Below, piece after piece: positions 27,467-37,169 of a DNA stretch of 64,000 bases (position 1 is its first letter; each line of letters opens with the position of its first letter). The notes under the pieces were generated by a model, which searched no databases, had not been told where the DNA came from, and saw only the letters and a program-made list of their open reading frames with translations. The translations under genes and the position numbers were made by a program. Source of the stretch: Chryseobacterium sp. JUb7 (GTDB taxonomy: Bacteria > Bacteroidota > Bacteroidia > Flavobacteriales > Weeksellaceae). Location: contig NZ_JANUFF010000006.1 of the NCBI RefSeq assembly GCF_024806495.1, positions 186,001 to 250,000 on the forward strand. Reading direction: 5' to 3'.

Positions 27467-28645
27467 TTATTTAGAAAAACCAGATCCTGTAATATTTAAT
27501 GTTCCGCTGCTAATGGTTCTCGGAGTCAGCAAATAATTCACCTGAGGTTTGCCACCACTGTCAGTCGGCCAGTAATTTGCCCAGCTGTTTGAACCTCCAT
27601 AATGACCGGCATCATTTCTTGTTAAATCTAAATCGGTGTAACTTACATCTGGATTTCCGGCATTTACATTCATACCCGTTACCGTGTATGCTGCATTATC
27701 AAAGTTCATATTTACAGATCCCGAATTGTTACTCTGAGTCATATTACCCTGCGTTACAAACGGATTGGTAAATACATTATAAGTAGCTGTCACTGCAGCA
27801 GTATTACTGTTATTCTGAATACAGGCACTCGTTTGACCTACCACAAAAGAAGCCGCATTATTCATGATGGCAATATTTCCGGAATTTGCTATGTTCAAAT
27901 TGATATAAAATGGAGCAACATCACCAGCATTAGGCTTGTAGACAGTATTGTTAACAATTTCGTTCGAACTGCCTGGTTTAAGAGAGAACACATAAAATCC
28001 AGAGCAAAAATTATTGTAAAATTTAAAATTGTAATTGGGTTGAGAATTCTCTATACTAATATCAGATTTATTTCCATAGACTTCTATATCTGTGGTTGCA
28101 GGAGTGGTATCTATCTCAATAGTGTTTGCAGCAATAGACTGTGCTTTGTTAGCTGTAATTCTTCCATGGGAAAAAACCAAACTTCCTCTAACAGTAGATC
28201 CTGAAATGTTGGTTGTTGTATTTGTTTTATTAGTAAAAACATTATTCAGATAACAGTTATACAGATTAATGGTTGTTCTTCCACCGGTTGTCGGTCCGCT
28301 TGCTGTTATATTATAAATACTAAAGTCTCCTGAACTCAAACTACTGATATTCACTACCCTTCCTGCTGCAGGATTGATCGTAATAGTTCCCTGAATAAAA
28401 TATCTGTTATAAATGGTTTCAGAGACAAAAGTCAGTGATTTATTGATGGTAAGATTTTCTACATATGCAGTTCCATTCGTTTTAGGCTGAATGATGATGC
28501 GGTCTCCGTCCGCAGCAGCCGTGATAGCAGCACTTACTGTGGAATAAGATCCGCCAGCGCCGCCATTTCTAACATACAGATCGGCAGCAAAAGCCGTCGT
28601 GCTGAATAAACCTGTTAAGGCAATGGTAAGTAATTTCTTTGTCAT
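27467..28645 (-). CDS. Exported right-handed beta-helix protein, copy 1
   Basis: 392 residues with a signal peptide ending AFA. The start (LYVRNGGAGGSYSTVSAAIT, ADGDRIIIQP) is typical of pectate-lyase-like parallel beta-helix proteins, and the body has Asn-rich turns (NNTVYKPNAGD, IMNNAASF). There is no catalytic signature and no T9SS domain, although it is the first gene of an operon with a T9SS cargo. Compared with copy 2, residues ~1-125 and ~300-392 are nearly identical while the middle has diverged. Function unknown; it may assemble with the RCC1 partner (inference). Confidence 0.85.
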   Translation of the reverse strand: MTKKLLTIALTGLFSTTAFAADLYVRNGGAGGSYSTVSAAITAAADGDRIIIQPKTNGTAYVENLTINKSLTFVSETIYNRYFIQGTITINPAAGRVVNISSLSSGDFSIYNITASGPTTGGRTTINLYNCYLNNVFTNKTNTTTNISGSTVRGSLVFSHGRITANKAQSIAANTIEIDTTPATTDIEVYGNKSDISIENSQPNYNFKFYNNFCSGFYVFSLKPGSSNEIVNNTVYKPNAGDVAPFYINLNIANSGNIAIMNNAASFVVGQTSACIQNNSNTAAVTATYNVFTNPFVTQGNMTQSNNSGSVNMNFDNAAYTVTGMNVNAGNPDVSYTDLDLTRNDAGHYGGSNSWANYWPTDSGGKPQVNYLLTPRTISSGTLNITGSGFSK

Positions 28646-28960
28646 AATAGTAAAAAGATAAATGGTTTAATATTTAAATATTTTTTGATTTTAAGAGATA
28701 TTCTGAGTCGCGTAATTTCCTGATATCTTTACATTGATTTCAGGAAATAGACGAATAAGAAATATCAATCTGATATAACTTGTATCTCTAAAAAATTGAG
28801 GAATTAATATTGTTTTAAATTGTCGGTAACAATTCGTTCTGATGAATTAATGAAACGAAATACGGTGTAATTTTTCTTCATTTGCATGGTTTAATGAGCT
28901 TTCAATTTAGGTTTTAGTTTTTTTAGAAAAAGAATACGATCAACTGCGATTCTAATTACT
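28646..28960 (-). promoter_or_regulatory. Conserved 5' leader of RCC1 operon 2
   Basis: About 315 nt. It holds the shared distal block with ATTGTCGGTAACAAT (28819-28833) and a perfect 9-bp inverted repeat ATTTCCTGA (28715-28723) / TCAGGAAAT (28740-28748). It is nearly identical to 33482-33795. Confidence 0.6.
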
Positions 28961-28965
28961 GGCTG

Positions 28966-28995
28966 CAAAAATATGTCTTTCTTATGGATCATCAA
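28966..28995 (-). promoter_or_regulatory. Flavobacterial promoter, RCC1 operon 2
   Basis: TTG (28995-28993), 19 bases, TATTTTTG (28973-28966) on the - strand. Same boxes as at 24121, 33802 and 36944. Confidence 0.8.
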
Positions 28996-29012
28996 ACAGT
29001 TAACAAAAAAAT

Positions 29013-29045
29013 AATGGCGTCACTTAAATTAGTGACGCCATTTTT
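29013..29045 (-). terminator. Terminator of RCC1 operon 3
   Basis: AATGGCGTCACT (29013-29024) and its complement (29031-29042), loop TAAATT, T-runs on both flanks. Confidence 0.9.
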
Positions 29046-29085
29046 ATATACTCTATCTTTTATTTTAGAGTCTTTTTTTCAAAGC

Positions 29086-32000
29086 TTATCGTTTGATTAC
29101 TTTTACCGTTTTTACTGTATTAGCAGTATTTATCTGAACTAAATAAACTCCAGATGTAAATCCTGAGAAATCAACAGTTCCTTTCATATCATTGATCGCT
29201 TTAGTCGTTACCAACTGTCCTGCTGCACTGTAAACTGTTACTGAAACAATCTTTTGATCATATGAAACATTCAAGTAATCCTGCACCGGATTCGGGAATA
29301 CTTTCAGGTTATCGTATAATACCGTTGCGGTTTCATCTACTGCTAAATTACTTACAGGACAACCAACAGGAACAAGGATTTTCTTACTGATATTTGTATT
29401 ATCTCCTAATTGGCCATAATTATTGTTACCACAACTTGATAAAAATCCACTAGTATTGACAACAAGAATATTATCTACATTCGCAGCAACAACCTGTCTA
29501 TCAGTAGCGTCACCAATCTTTGTTGGGCTCAGCCTATCTATTGTTGTTCCGTCACCTAATTGCCCGGAATTATTTCTACCCCATGCCCAAAGTGTGCCAT
29601 CTGTTTTTATTGCTACAGAAGAGTAATCGTAATTAGCAACAACACTTCGCCAGTTGGTTTCGGTTCCGATTTGGATTGGAGTATAACTAATTGTCTTAGT
29701 TCCGTTACCCAATTGCCCATAAAAATTATATCCCCATGACCAAAGCGTTCCATCTGTTTTAATACCTAATGAATGCACAGATCCTCCGGCAACATTTTTC
29801 CAATTCGTAGCTGTTCCTATTTGTATTGGGCTGGTTTTGCTTACCTGAGTTCCATCACCTAATTGGTAAGTTAAATTATCTCCCCAACCCCATAATGTTC
29901 CATCAGTTTTTATCGCAAAAGTATGCTCTGATCCGGGTGCAATAGTTTTCCAATTATTTGCTGTTCCGATTTGAACCGGAGAGGATTTGTCTATTGTAGT
30001 TCCGTCACCAAGTTGACCACGTAAATTACGTCCCCAAGCCCAAAGAGTTCCATTCGATTTCAAAGCTATTATGTAATTATCACCACTGGCAACATTTACC
30101 CAGTCCGTTCCTGTTCCAATCTTCACTGGAGCCAATCTAGTGCTTGTCGTTCCATCTCCTAATTGCCCATATAAATTTTGCCCCCATGCCCATATTGTTC
30201 CATCAGCCTTTAGTGCAATAGAGTGATAGTTTCCGGTTGCTATTTTTACCCAATTATTTTCAGTTCCAATTTGTTTAGGAATTTTTTCTGAACTTACACT
30301 TCCAGTTCCCAATTGTCCGGAACTATTATTTCCCCATGCCCATAATGTACCGTCTGCTTTTAGACCTACAGAATGAATATATCCTGAACTTACACTTTTC
30401 CAGCAGCCTGTTGCAGATGAAGGAAGTGTCGTAAAAGTACCTCCTGACATCCAATTTCCCTGGCTCGTTCCACAATCAGAAGCCACCCACCAGTAATAAG
30501 TAGTATTGGGTAATAAAGTAGATAGATTTACTGTATTAGATAGCGTACTTCCATTTATACCTCCAACGATTGGGTTTGTACTATAAAAGTACATGTAACC
30601 TCCATTAGGTGCAGATTGTGATGTTGTCCAGCTAATTGTAGCTGCTGAAGAAGTAATGTTGGTCACTGAAAACTGTGTCGGAGGCGTACAAACTGAAGGA
30701 CAGGCAATAGAAGTAAATACATTTCTTTGAATATTTGTATCATCACCCAGCTGACCAGATTCATTTCGCCCGGAAACTTTTAAGAAGCCATCAACATTTT
30801 TTTGAAGCGTATGAAAACCTCCGGCAGAAATCAACACATTATCTGATGATGATCCTACCTGAGTAGGTACTGTAGTAATCGTAGATCCGCTTGTACCGTT
30901 CCCCAATTGTCCATAATAACTATTGCCCCATGACCAAAGTGTTCCGTTTGTCTTTATTGCAAAGGTAAAAACGCTTCCGGCAGATATATTTTGCCAATCG
31001 GTATCCGTTCCTATTGGAGTTGGAGTATATTTATCTGTAGTTGTTCCGTCACCTAATTGCCCGCCTGCATTGTATCCCCAACCCCATAGCGTTCCGTCTG
31101 TTCTCATACCTATAATATGCTCGCGGCCAGAAGACACATTTTTCCAATTCGTAGCTGTTCCCACTTGAACCGGATTAGTTTTTACTGGTACACCAACACC
31201 CATTGGCTGACCATAAGAATTATAGCCCCATTCCCAAAGGGTACCATTTGCTTTAATAGCAACACTATGAGACCATCCTGCTGTAACAGTTTGCCAGCTC
31301 GTTTCTGTTCCTATTTGTGTAGGTACAACTTTCTCTACAGTTGTGCCAATACCTAATTGCCCGGAACTGTTAGAACCCCAACTCCAAAGTGTTCCATCAT
31401 TTCTAAGGGCTAGTGTATGGTACTGGCCTGGTGCAATACTTTTCCAATTCGTGGCTGTTCCGATTTGAGTGGGAGTCAGTTTATCTATTTTAGTTCCGTC
31501 GCCTAATTGTCCGAAATCATTCAGCCCCCATGCCCATAATGTTCCATCTGCTTTAATAGCAAACGTATTATAACTTCCTGCAAATACTTTTACCCAATTA
31601 TTCGCTGTTCCTATTTGAGTTGGAATATTAGTTGAAACGATGGTACCATCTCCAAGCTGTCCTGTAGAATTATTTCCCCACGCCCACAATGTTCCGTCTG
31701 CTTTAATTCCCACCGAGTGTTCACCTCCTGCAGCAAGAGTATCCCAACAACCTGTAGAAGTTTGAGTCTGCACATTAATAACATTTCTGAAAACTGGTCC
31801 CCAAACACCGGCATTATCTTTAATACGAACATTAAAAACATGCAGTCCGGAAGTTGGTAAAGCAATTCCTGTTTTCGTCAATTGCTCAAAAGAACTGTCA
31901 AAATTACCATCAGTGGCTAATACCGGAGTTCCGTTTCCTGCTCCCGGATCAGTATCCCAAAAATACTCAGCCTGTGAAACAGCCATTATGGTAGAGGTCG

Positions 32001-32286
32001 GATTTTGCTGAACATTAATAATATTCGTGAAAACAGGACCCCAAACACCTGTATTGTCTTTGATACGAATGCAGAATTTGTGCAAACCGTTACCTGGTGC
32101 AGCAATTCCTGTCTTGGTCAGTTGTTCAAAAGCACTGTTGAAATTCCCATCGGCAGCCGAAACAGCAATTCCGTTTCCTGTGCCCGGATCGGTATCCCAA
32201 AAATACTCGGCTTGGCTTACGTACATCTGTGCGGGGCACAAAACGATCATAAGCAAAGCGATTATACTATAGATATATTTATTCAT
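29086..32286 (-). CDS. T9SS-exported protein with two RCC1 propellers, duplicate copy
   Basis: 1066 residues with the same architecture as 24241-27447: signal peptide, two ~73-residue modules, 7 RCC1 repeats, fibronectin III, 7 RCC1 repeats, T9SS sorting domain. The first ~180 residues and the C-terminal ~80 are almost identical to the paralogue. The blades differ at many loop positions, and one shows NSYGQPMGVGVPVK in place of the usual GQLGDGT turn. This pattern suggests diversification of the propeller faces after duplication (inference). Confidence 0.9.
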   Translation of the reverse strand: MNKYIYSIIALLMIVLCPAQMYVSQAEYFWDTDPGTGNGIAVSAADGNFNSAFEQLTKTGIAAPGNGLHKFCIRIKDNTGVWGPVFTNIINVQQNPTSTIMAVSQAEYFWDTDPGAGNGTPVLATDGNFDSSFEQLTKTGIALPTSGLHVFNVRIKDNAGVWGPVFRNVINVQTQTSTGCWDTLAAGGEHSVGIKADGTLWAWGNNSTGQLGDGTIVSTNIPTQIGTANNWVKVFAGSYNTFAIKADGTLWAWGLNDFGQLGDGTKIDKLTPTQIGTATNWKSIAPGQYHTLALRNDGTLWSWGSNSSGQLGIGTTVEKVVPTQIGTETSWQTVTAGWSHSVAIKANGTLWEWGYNSYGQPMGVGVPVKTNPVQVGTATNWKNVSSGREHIIGMRTDGTLWGWGYNAGGQLGDGTTTDKYTPTPIGTDTDWQNISAGSVFTFAIKTNGTLWSWGNSYYGQLGNGTSGSTITTVPTQVGSSSDNVLISAGGFHTLQKNVDGFLKVSGRNESGQLGDDTNIQRNVFTSIACPSVCTPPTQFSVTNITSSAATISWTTSQSAPNGGYMYFYSTNPIVGGINGSTLSNTVNLSTLLPNTTYYWWVASDCGTSQGNWMSGGTFTTLPSSATGCWKSVSSGYIHSVGLKADGTLWAWGNNSSGQLGTGSVSSEKIPKQIGTENNWVKIATGNYHSIALKADGTIWAWGQNLYGQLGDGTTSTRLAPVKIGTGTDWVNVASGDNYIIALKSNGTLWAWGRNLRGQLGDGTTIDKSSPVQIGTANNWKTIAPGSEHTFAIKTDGTLWGWGDNLTYQLGDGTQVSKTSPIQIGTATNWKNVAGGSVHSLGIKTDGTLWSWGYNFYGQLGNGTKTISYTPIQIGTETNWRSVVANYDYSSVAIKTDGTLWAWGRNNSGQLGDGTTIDRLSPTKIGDATDRQVVAANVDNILVVNTSGFLSSCGNNNYGQLGDNTNISKKILVPVGCPVSNLAVDETATVLYDNLKVFPNPVQDYLNVSYDQKIVSVTVYSAAGQLVTTKAINDMKGTVDFSGFTSGVYLVQINTANTVKTVKVIKR

Positions 32287-32305
32287 ATTGTTGTATGATT
32301 AACGA

Positions 32306-33481
32306 TTATTTAGAAAAACCAGATCCTGTGATATTTAATGTTCCGCTGCTAATGGTTCTCGGAGTCTGCAAATAATTCACCTGAGGCTTGCCTCCACTGT
32401 CTGTCGGCCAGTAATTTGCCCAGCTGTTTGAACCTCCATAGTGACCGGCATCATTTCTTGTTAAATCTAAATCGGTGTAACTTACATCTGGATTTCCGGC
32501 ATTTGCATTCATACCACTTATCGTGTAATTGGTATTATCAAAGTTCATATTTACAGATCCTGAATTGTTGCTTTGAGTCATAGCTCCATCTGTTACAAAC
32601 GGATTGGTAAATAGGTTGTAACTGGCTGTTACAGTAGCATTATTATTGTTTTTAATACAAACATTGGTTTGACCTACCACAAAAGAAGCCGCATTGTTTA
32701 TGATGGCAATATTTCCGGTATTTCCATTATTTAAATTGATGAAAAACGGAGGTACATCACCTCCATAAGGGTCATAAATCGTATTATTGATAATTTCGTT
32801 TGAGCTGCCTGTCTTTATAGCATAAACAAATACGCCGCGACAAAAATTATTATACAATTTAAAGTTATAATTTGACTGTGAGTGCGTTATCCCAAAATCA
32901 GATTTATTGCCATAGACTTCTATATCTGTGGTTGCAGGACTTGTATCTGTTGCAGTAGAACTAATAGAAATTGACTGTGCTTTGTTAGCTGTAACTCTTC
33001 CATGGGAAAAACTAATACCTCCTGAAACCGTACTTCCAGAAATGTTGGTCGTAGTATTGGCTTGGTTGGTAGCAACATTATTCAGATAACAGTTATACAG
33101 ATTAATAGTCGTTCTTCCACCGGTTGTCGGTCCGCTCGCCACTACATTGTAGATGGTAAAGTTTCCTGAACTCAAACCACTGATATTCACCACCCTGCCT
33201 ACTGCCGGATTGATCGTAATAGTTCCCTGAATAAAATATCTGTTATAAATGGTTTCAGAGACAAAAGTCAGTGATTTATTGATGGTAAGATTTTCTACAT
33301 ATGCAGTTCCATTCGTTTTAGGCTGAATAATGATGCGGTCTCCGTCCGCAGCAGCCGTGATAGCAGCACTTACTGTGGAATAAGATCCGCCAGCGCCACC
33401 ATTTCTAACATACAGATCGGCAGCAAAAGCTGTCGTGCTGAATAAACCTGTTAAGGCAATGGTAAGTAATTTCTTTGTCAT
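32306..33481 (-). CDS. Exported right-handed beta-helix protein, copy 2
   Basis: 391 residues, paralogue of 27467-28645 with the same signal peptide and the same C-terminal ~90 residues. The middle differs (e.g. SFSHGRVTANKAQS, NNFCRGVFVYAIKTGSSNE). It lies 19 bases upstream of its RCC1 partner, as in copy 1. No T9SS domain. Confidence 0.85.
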   Translation of the reverse strand: MTKKLLTIALTGLFSTTAFAADLYVRNGGAGGSYSTVSAAITAAADGDRIIIQPKTNGTAYVENLTINKSLTFVSETIYNRYFIQGTITINPAVGRVVNISGLSSGNFTIYNVVASGPTTGGRTTINLYNCYLNNVATNQANTTTNISGSTVSGGISFSHGRVTANKAQSISISSTATDTSPATTDIEVYGNKSDFGITHSQSNYNFKLYNNFCRGVFVYAIKTGSSNEIINNTIYDPYGGDVPPFFINLNNGNTGNIAIINNAASFVVGQTNVCIKNNNNATVTASYNLFTNPFVTDGAMTQSNNSGSVNMNFDNTNYTISGMNANAGNPDVSYTDLDLTRNDAGHYGGSNSWANYWPTDSGGKPQVNYLQTPRTISSGTLNITGSGFSK

Positions 33482-33795
33482 AATAGTAAAAGATAAATGG
33501 TTTAATATTTAAATATATTTTGATTTTAAGAGATATTCTGAGTCGCGTAATTTCCTGATATCTTTACATTGATTTCAGGAAATAGACGAATAAGAAATAT
33601 CAATCTGATATAACCTGTGTCTCTAAAAAATTGAGGAATTAATATTGTTTTAAATTGTCGGTAACAATTCGTTCTGATGAATTAATAAAACGAAATAAGG
33701 TGTAATTTTTCTTCATTTGCATGGTTTAATGAGTTTTCAATTTTAGGTTTTAGTTTTTTTAGAAAAAGAATACGATCAACTGCGATTCTAATTAC
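33482..33795 (-). promoter_or_regulatory. Conserved 5' leader of RCC1 operon 3
   Basis: About 314 nt, nearly identical to the operon 2 leader, including ATTGTCGGTAACAAT (33654-33668) and the ATTTCCTGA/TCAGGAAAT inverted repeat. Confidence 0.6.
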
Positions 33796-33801
33796 TGGCT
33801 G

Positions 33802-33831
33802 CAAAAATATATCTTTCTTATGGATCATCAA
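33802..33831 (-). promoter_or_regulatory. Flavobacterial promoter, RCC1 operon 3
   Basis: TTG (33831-33829), 19 bases, TATTTTTG (33809-33802) on the - strand. Confidence 0.8.
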
Positions 33832-33848
33832 ACAGTTAACAAAAAAAT

Positions 33849-33882
33849 AATGGCGTCACTTAAATTAGTGACGCCATTTTTA
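33849..33882 (-). terminator. Terminator of RCC1 unit 4
   Basis: AATGGCGTCACT (33849-33860) and its complement (33867-33878) with flanking T-runs, 45 bases past the stop at 33923. Confidence 0.9.
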
Positions 33883-33922
33883 TATACTCTATCTTTTATT
33901 TTAGAGTCTTTTTCATCAAAAC

Positions 33923-36475
33923 TTATCGTTTGATTACTTTTACCGTTTTTACTGTATTTTTATCAGCATTTACTTTAACCAGATAAACTCCGGATGGTAA
34001 AGCAGAAACGTCAACCGATCCTTTATTATCATTAATTGTTTTAGTAAGAACCTGTTGTCCAGTTACACTGTAAACCGCTACTGAAAGAATTTTTTGATCA
34101 GACGAAATATTCAAAATATCCTGTACCGGATTTGGGAATACTTTTAGATCATCACTGTTTGCTACTGTTGAAGTTTCATCCACTGCTAAAGCACTTGTAG
34201 GGCATATAAGCTGAGTAAATGTATTTTTATCAATATTAGTACCATCGCCTATTTGTCCATGATTATTAGCGCCTGTTACTTTTAAAATGCCATCATTATT
34301 GATAGATAAAGTATGCCATCCTCCTGTAGAAATCATCATATGAGAATTGTTTCCAAGAACAATCCAATTTGATGTACTGGTTGTGGTATTGTTACCAAAC
34401 GATCCAGTATTATTATTTCCACTGGCAATTACAGTTCCTGATGTTGTAATGGCTATGGTATTAAAACCTCCTGTAATAACTTTTTGAATTCCATCAGATG
34501 CTAAAAAGGGTATTGATCTGTTAATCGTAGTTCCATCCGCTAACTGACCTGATCCGTTATATCCCCAAGTATAAAGCAGACCATTTAGCTTTCTCCCCAC
34601 ACTATGAGAATCTCCTGCGGCCACATCTGCCCAATCAGTACTGGTTCCTATCTGTTTCGGCACAAATCTGTTTGTCAACGTGTTGTCACCCAATTGTCCA
34701 TGACCATTATAACCCCAAGCCCAAAGCGTACCATCCGTTTTTACCGCCAGTGAGAAGAAAGAACCTGCAGCAATACTTTTCCAATTGGTTCCCGTTCCTA
34801 TTTGAGTGGGAATAAGTCTATCCACCCCTGTTCCGTCTCCCAGGCCTCCATCTATATTCATTCCCCAAGCCCAAAGTGTTCCGTTTGATTTTAGACCTAA
34901 ATTGTGACTATCTCCTACCGCGATATCTTCCCAGTCAGTCGCCGTTCCTATTTTTGTTGGAATGGTTCTATTAGTTGTAGTTCCGTCTCCTAAAAATCCA
35001 AACTGGTTATATCCCCACGTCCAAAGTGTTCCATCTGCTTTGATAGCAACGCTATATTTCTCACCTGCAAACACTTTTTTCCAATTCGTTGCCGTCCCTA
35101 TCTGGAGCGGAGTATTTCTCTGAATATTAGTTCCATCACCCAATTGAGCATTGCTATTATCACCCCAAGCCCAAAGCGTTCCATCAGTTTTTATTGCCAA
35201 TGAATGGAAAGTACCTGCGCTTATCGTTTTCCAGCATCCCGTTTGGATCGGCAGTGTCGTAAACGCTCCCCCGGGAACCCAAGTACTTTGGCTAGAAACA
35301 CAATTTGCGGCAACCCACCAATAATAAGTTGTGTTTGGTAACAAATTAGCAACATTTGTAGTTGTAGAAGTAGTGGCAGTAGCTGAACCTGTCATCGTAG
35401 GACTCGTACTATAAACATAGTAATAACCTCCATTGGGTGCTGATGTTGAAGGCAACCAGTTAAAGGTAGCCGTTGTAGAAGTGATATTAGAAGTATACAT
35501 CTGGGTTGGAGGATTACAAGTTGATGTACTTCCTGGTGCCATTTTCACTAAACCGAGCTGCAACGTTCCCAACCAGACCGTTCCAGAAGATTGGGTTCTT
35601 ACTGCACTAAAATAATCATCCGGCAACCCCTGATTCGTATTTGCTTTAGTATAAGTAGTACAGTTTGTAAAGTTTTGTACACCTGAACCATTAAACCCTA
35701 TCCACACCTTGCTCGTACTGTCAACATCCAAAGCATTCAGCTGATATCCTGCCAGACAAGAAGTGCTTTGATAGATAAATGTTAGGTTCGTTCCGCTTGT
35801 TGTTAAAGTAATTAAGCTATCAGAACCTTTTATATAAATTGTATTATTGGCAATTCTCAATATTTTTTGAGTTCCCTGTGCAATAAAATTGAAATCTGTA
35901 CCATTAAATTTGTACAATACTCCCCCATTAGTAACCCACACCCCGTTATTACTGTCAGTAGCTACAGAATTAAGATTGGATACTGAATTATAAGTAGTCC
36001 AGGTAGTTCCGTTAAATTTTGTAAGTCCTGCAGGTGTTACTATCCAAAGGGTATTTTGTCCGTCAACAGCGATGTCAATAATTTCGTTACTTGGAAGTCC
36101 GGAATTGGAAGTCGTAAAATTCGTCCACGTACTTCCGTTATATGAAATAATACCATTGAACTGAGAAGCCATCCATTTTCTGCCCTGACTATCAATTTCA
36201 ATTTTTAAAATTGAGTTGGATGCAATACCGGAGTTAGTGGTATTATAGTTGGTGAAAGTAGTTCCGTTAAAAGTCGAAACCCCATTATACGTTGCAATCC
36301 ACAGCAAACCGCTTGAATCGGTTTTAATATCAGCAATATAATTGCTTCCTATTCCTGAATTTGACGTATTGTAAGTTGTGTAGCTATACGTTTGTGCAAA
36401 TGCAGAAAGTGAAATGAGGATTAAGAGTAAAAAGTAGAGTTTTTTCATCGTTTTTAATAAAATAATTCTCTTCAT
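33923..36475 (-). CDS. T9SS-exported protein: ligand-binding-type propeller plus one RCC1 propeller
   Basis: 850 residues from the ATG at 36475, aligned with the start context of the 19605-23660 gene. An ATG nine codons later (36448) also gives a good signal peptide. Residues about 30-320 carry Reg_prop-like repeats ([54 protein letters not shown]), as in the sensor propellers of hybrid two-component systems but with no kinase here. A fibronectin III domain, seven RCC1 repeats (about 415-765) and a T9SS sorting domain ([13 protein letters not shown] ... VKVIKR) follow. It is the first unit of the cluster and the only mixed-propeller form. Confidence 0.88.
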   Translation of the reverse strand: MKRIILLKTMKKLYFLLLILISLSAFAQTYSYTTYNTSNSGIGSNYIADIKTDSSGLLWIATYNGVSTFNGTTFTNYNTTNSGIASNSILKIEIDSQGRKWMASQFNGIISYNGSTWTNFTTSNSGLPSNEIIDIAVDGQNTLWIVTPAGLTKFNGTTWTTYNSVSNLNSVATDSNNGVWVTNGGVLYKFNGTDFNFIAQGTQKILRIANNTIYIKGSDSLITLTTSGTNLTFIYQSTSCLAGYQLNALDVDSTSKVWIGFNGSGVQNFTNCTTYTKANTNQGLPDDYFSAVRTQSSGTVWLGTLQLGLVKMAPGSTSTCNPPTQMYTSNITSTTATFNWLPSTSAPNGGYYYVYSTSPTMTGSATATTSTTTNVANLLPNTTYYWWVAANCVSSQSTWVPGGAFTTLPIQTGCWKTISAGTFHSLAIKTDGTLWAWGDNSNAQLGDGTNIQRNTPLQIGTATNWKKVFAGEKYSVAIKADGTLWTWGYNQFGFLGDGTTTNRTIPTKIGTATDWEDIAVGDSHNLGLKSNGTLWAWGMNIDGGLGDGTGVDRLIPTQIGTGTNWKSIAAGSFFSLAVKTDGTLWAWGYNGHGQLGDNTLTNRFVPKQIGTSTDWADVAAGDSHSVGRKLNGLLYTWGYNGSGQLADGTTINRSIPFLASDGIQKVITGGFNTIAITTSGTVIASGNNNTGSFGNNTTTSTSNWIVLGNNSHMMISTGGWHTLSINNDGILKVTGANNHGQIGDGTNIDKNTFTQLICPTSALAVDETSTVANSDDLKVFPNPVQDILNISSDQKILSVAVYSVTGQQVLTKTINDNKGSVDVSALPSGVYLVKVNADKNTVKTVKVIKR

Positions 36476-36938
36476 GTTTAGTTTTAAATATTTCCCCTAC
36501 TCGTCTAGCTTTTCGGTTCCGCTTCGTTTGAATGGTTTCTGAACTCCATGAAAAATAAAAATGCTTCAAAATCAAATTGATTCATCTAAAAACAAGAGCT
36601 TTAATCAATGAATAAGCGTTGATTGTAAAAATATTTTCGTTGATAAAAAAGTAGCATTGTTACTGATAAGACATTACATTTCCTTCAATATTCATTAAAG
36701 CTTCTCCTTGATTTAAGGAAATAATCAAATAAGTCATATTGGTTATATATGACCAGGCTCTAAAGAAATTTTTAAAGATTTAATGCTGTTTTAAATTGTT
36801 TGAAACAATCAGTATTGCTGAATTAACAAAATGAAATGCGGTGCGTTTTTTTGATTTTCATGATTTAATTAATTTTCAGATTTAGGTTTAGTTTTTTTAG
36901 TAAAAACATTATTTCATCAGCGATGATTTTATGTTTTC
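36476..36938 (-). promoter_or_regulatory. Long 5' leader of RCC1 unit 4
   Basis: About 460 nt. Proximal part similar to 23661-23890. Distal block shared with all four leaders, with ATTGTTTGAAACAAT (36795-36809). It also has a separated inverted repeat ATTTCCTT (36678-36685) / AAGGAAAT (36715-36722) like that in the operon 2 and 3 leaders. Confidence 0.6.
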
Positions 36939-36943
36939 GAATG

Positions 36944-36973
36944 CAAAAATAGAGCTTTCTAGTGGACTATCAA
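36944..36973 (-). promoter_or_regulatory. Flavobacterial promoter, RCC1 unit 4
   Basis: TTG (36973-36971), 19 bases, TATTTTTG (36951-36944) on the - strand. The bases between the boxes differ from the other three copies while the boxes and spacing are kept, which supports function. Confidence 0.8.
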
Positions 36974-37076
36974 ATAGTTGATAAAAAAATAATGGCAATT
37001 TAATCTACATGTGGTATCTGTCAATTTTAAAGACAATAATCTACTTTTGGAAGTTAGAGGTTGATATGTGAAACAA

Positions 37077-37114
37077 AATGGCGTCACTTTAGATCAGGTG
37101 ACGCCATTTTTATT
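37077..37114 (-). terminator. Terminator of the fucose catabolic operon
   Basis: AATGGCGTCAC (37077-37087) with its complement at 37099-37109, with T-rich sequence on both sides, 60 bases past the stop at 37170. The stem is the same as in the RCC1 terminators. Confidence 0.85.
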
Positions 37115-37169
37115 AAATTTTGTATTATTTTCAGAAAACAATATTTACAATACATCTCTATCGTTTAAA

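Larger units (their letters stand above)
24200..29042. repeat. Tandem segmental duplication, copy 1 (about 4.84 kb)
   Basis: Contains the RCC1 gene, the beta-helix gene, the leader, the promoter and the upstream terminator. Corresponding landmarks in copy 2 are offset by 4836-4845 bases: gene stops 24241/29086, beta-helix starts 28645/33481, terminators 24168/29013/33849. Ends and leaders are nearly identical, while the propeller blades and the middle of the beta-helix gene diverge. Confidence 0.85.
29043..33878. repeat. Tandem segmental duplication, copy 2 (about 4.84 kb)
   Basis: Second copy of the unit described at 24200-29042, with the same gene order, 19-bp spacer, leader, promoter and terminator. 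Confidence 0.85.

Noticed and set aside
20602..31356. Many + strand open frames of 60-120 codons opposite the RCC1 genes
   Set aside because: They arise from the repetitive, stop-poor complement of the blades, recur at the blade period, and have no start context or plausible protein features.
19605..36475. Roughly 150-bp periodic repeats that could be mistaken for a CRISPR array or a DNA satellite
   Set aside because: The period equals one RCC1 blade (about 50 codons), the units are in frame and vary at the amino-acid level, so this is protein-coding repetition.
33923..36475. Hybrid two-component sensor because of the Reg_prop repeats
   Set aside because: No transmembrane segment, kinase, receiver or HTH domain follows; the protein ends in RCC1 repeats and a T9SS domain.
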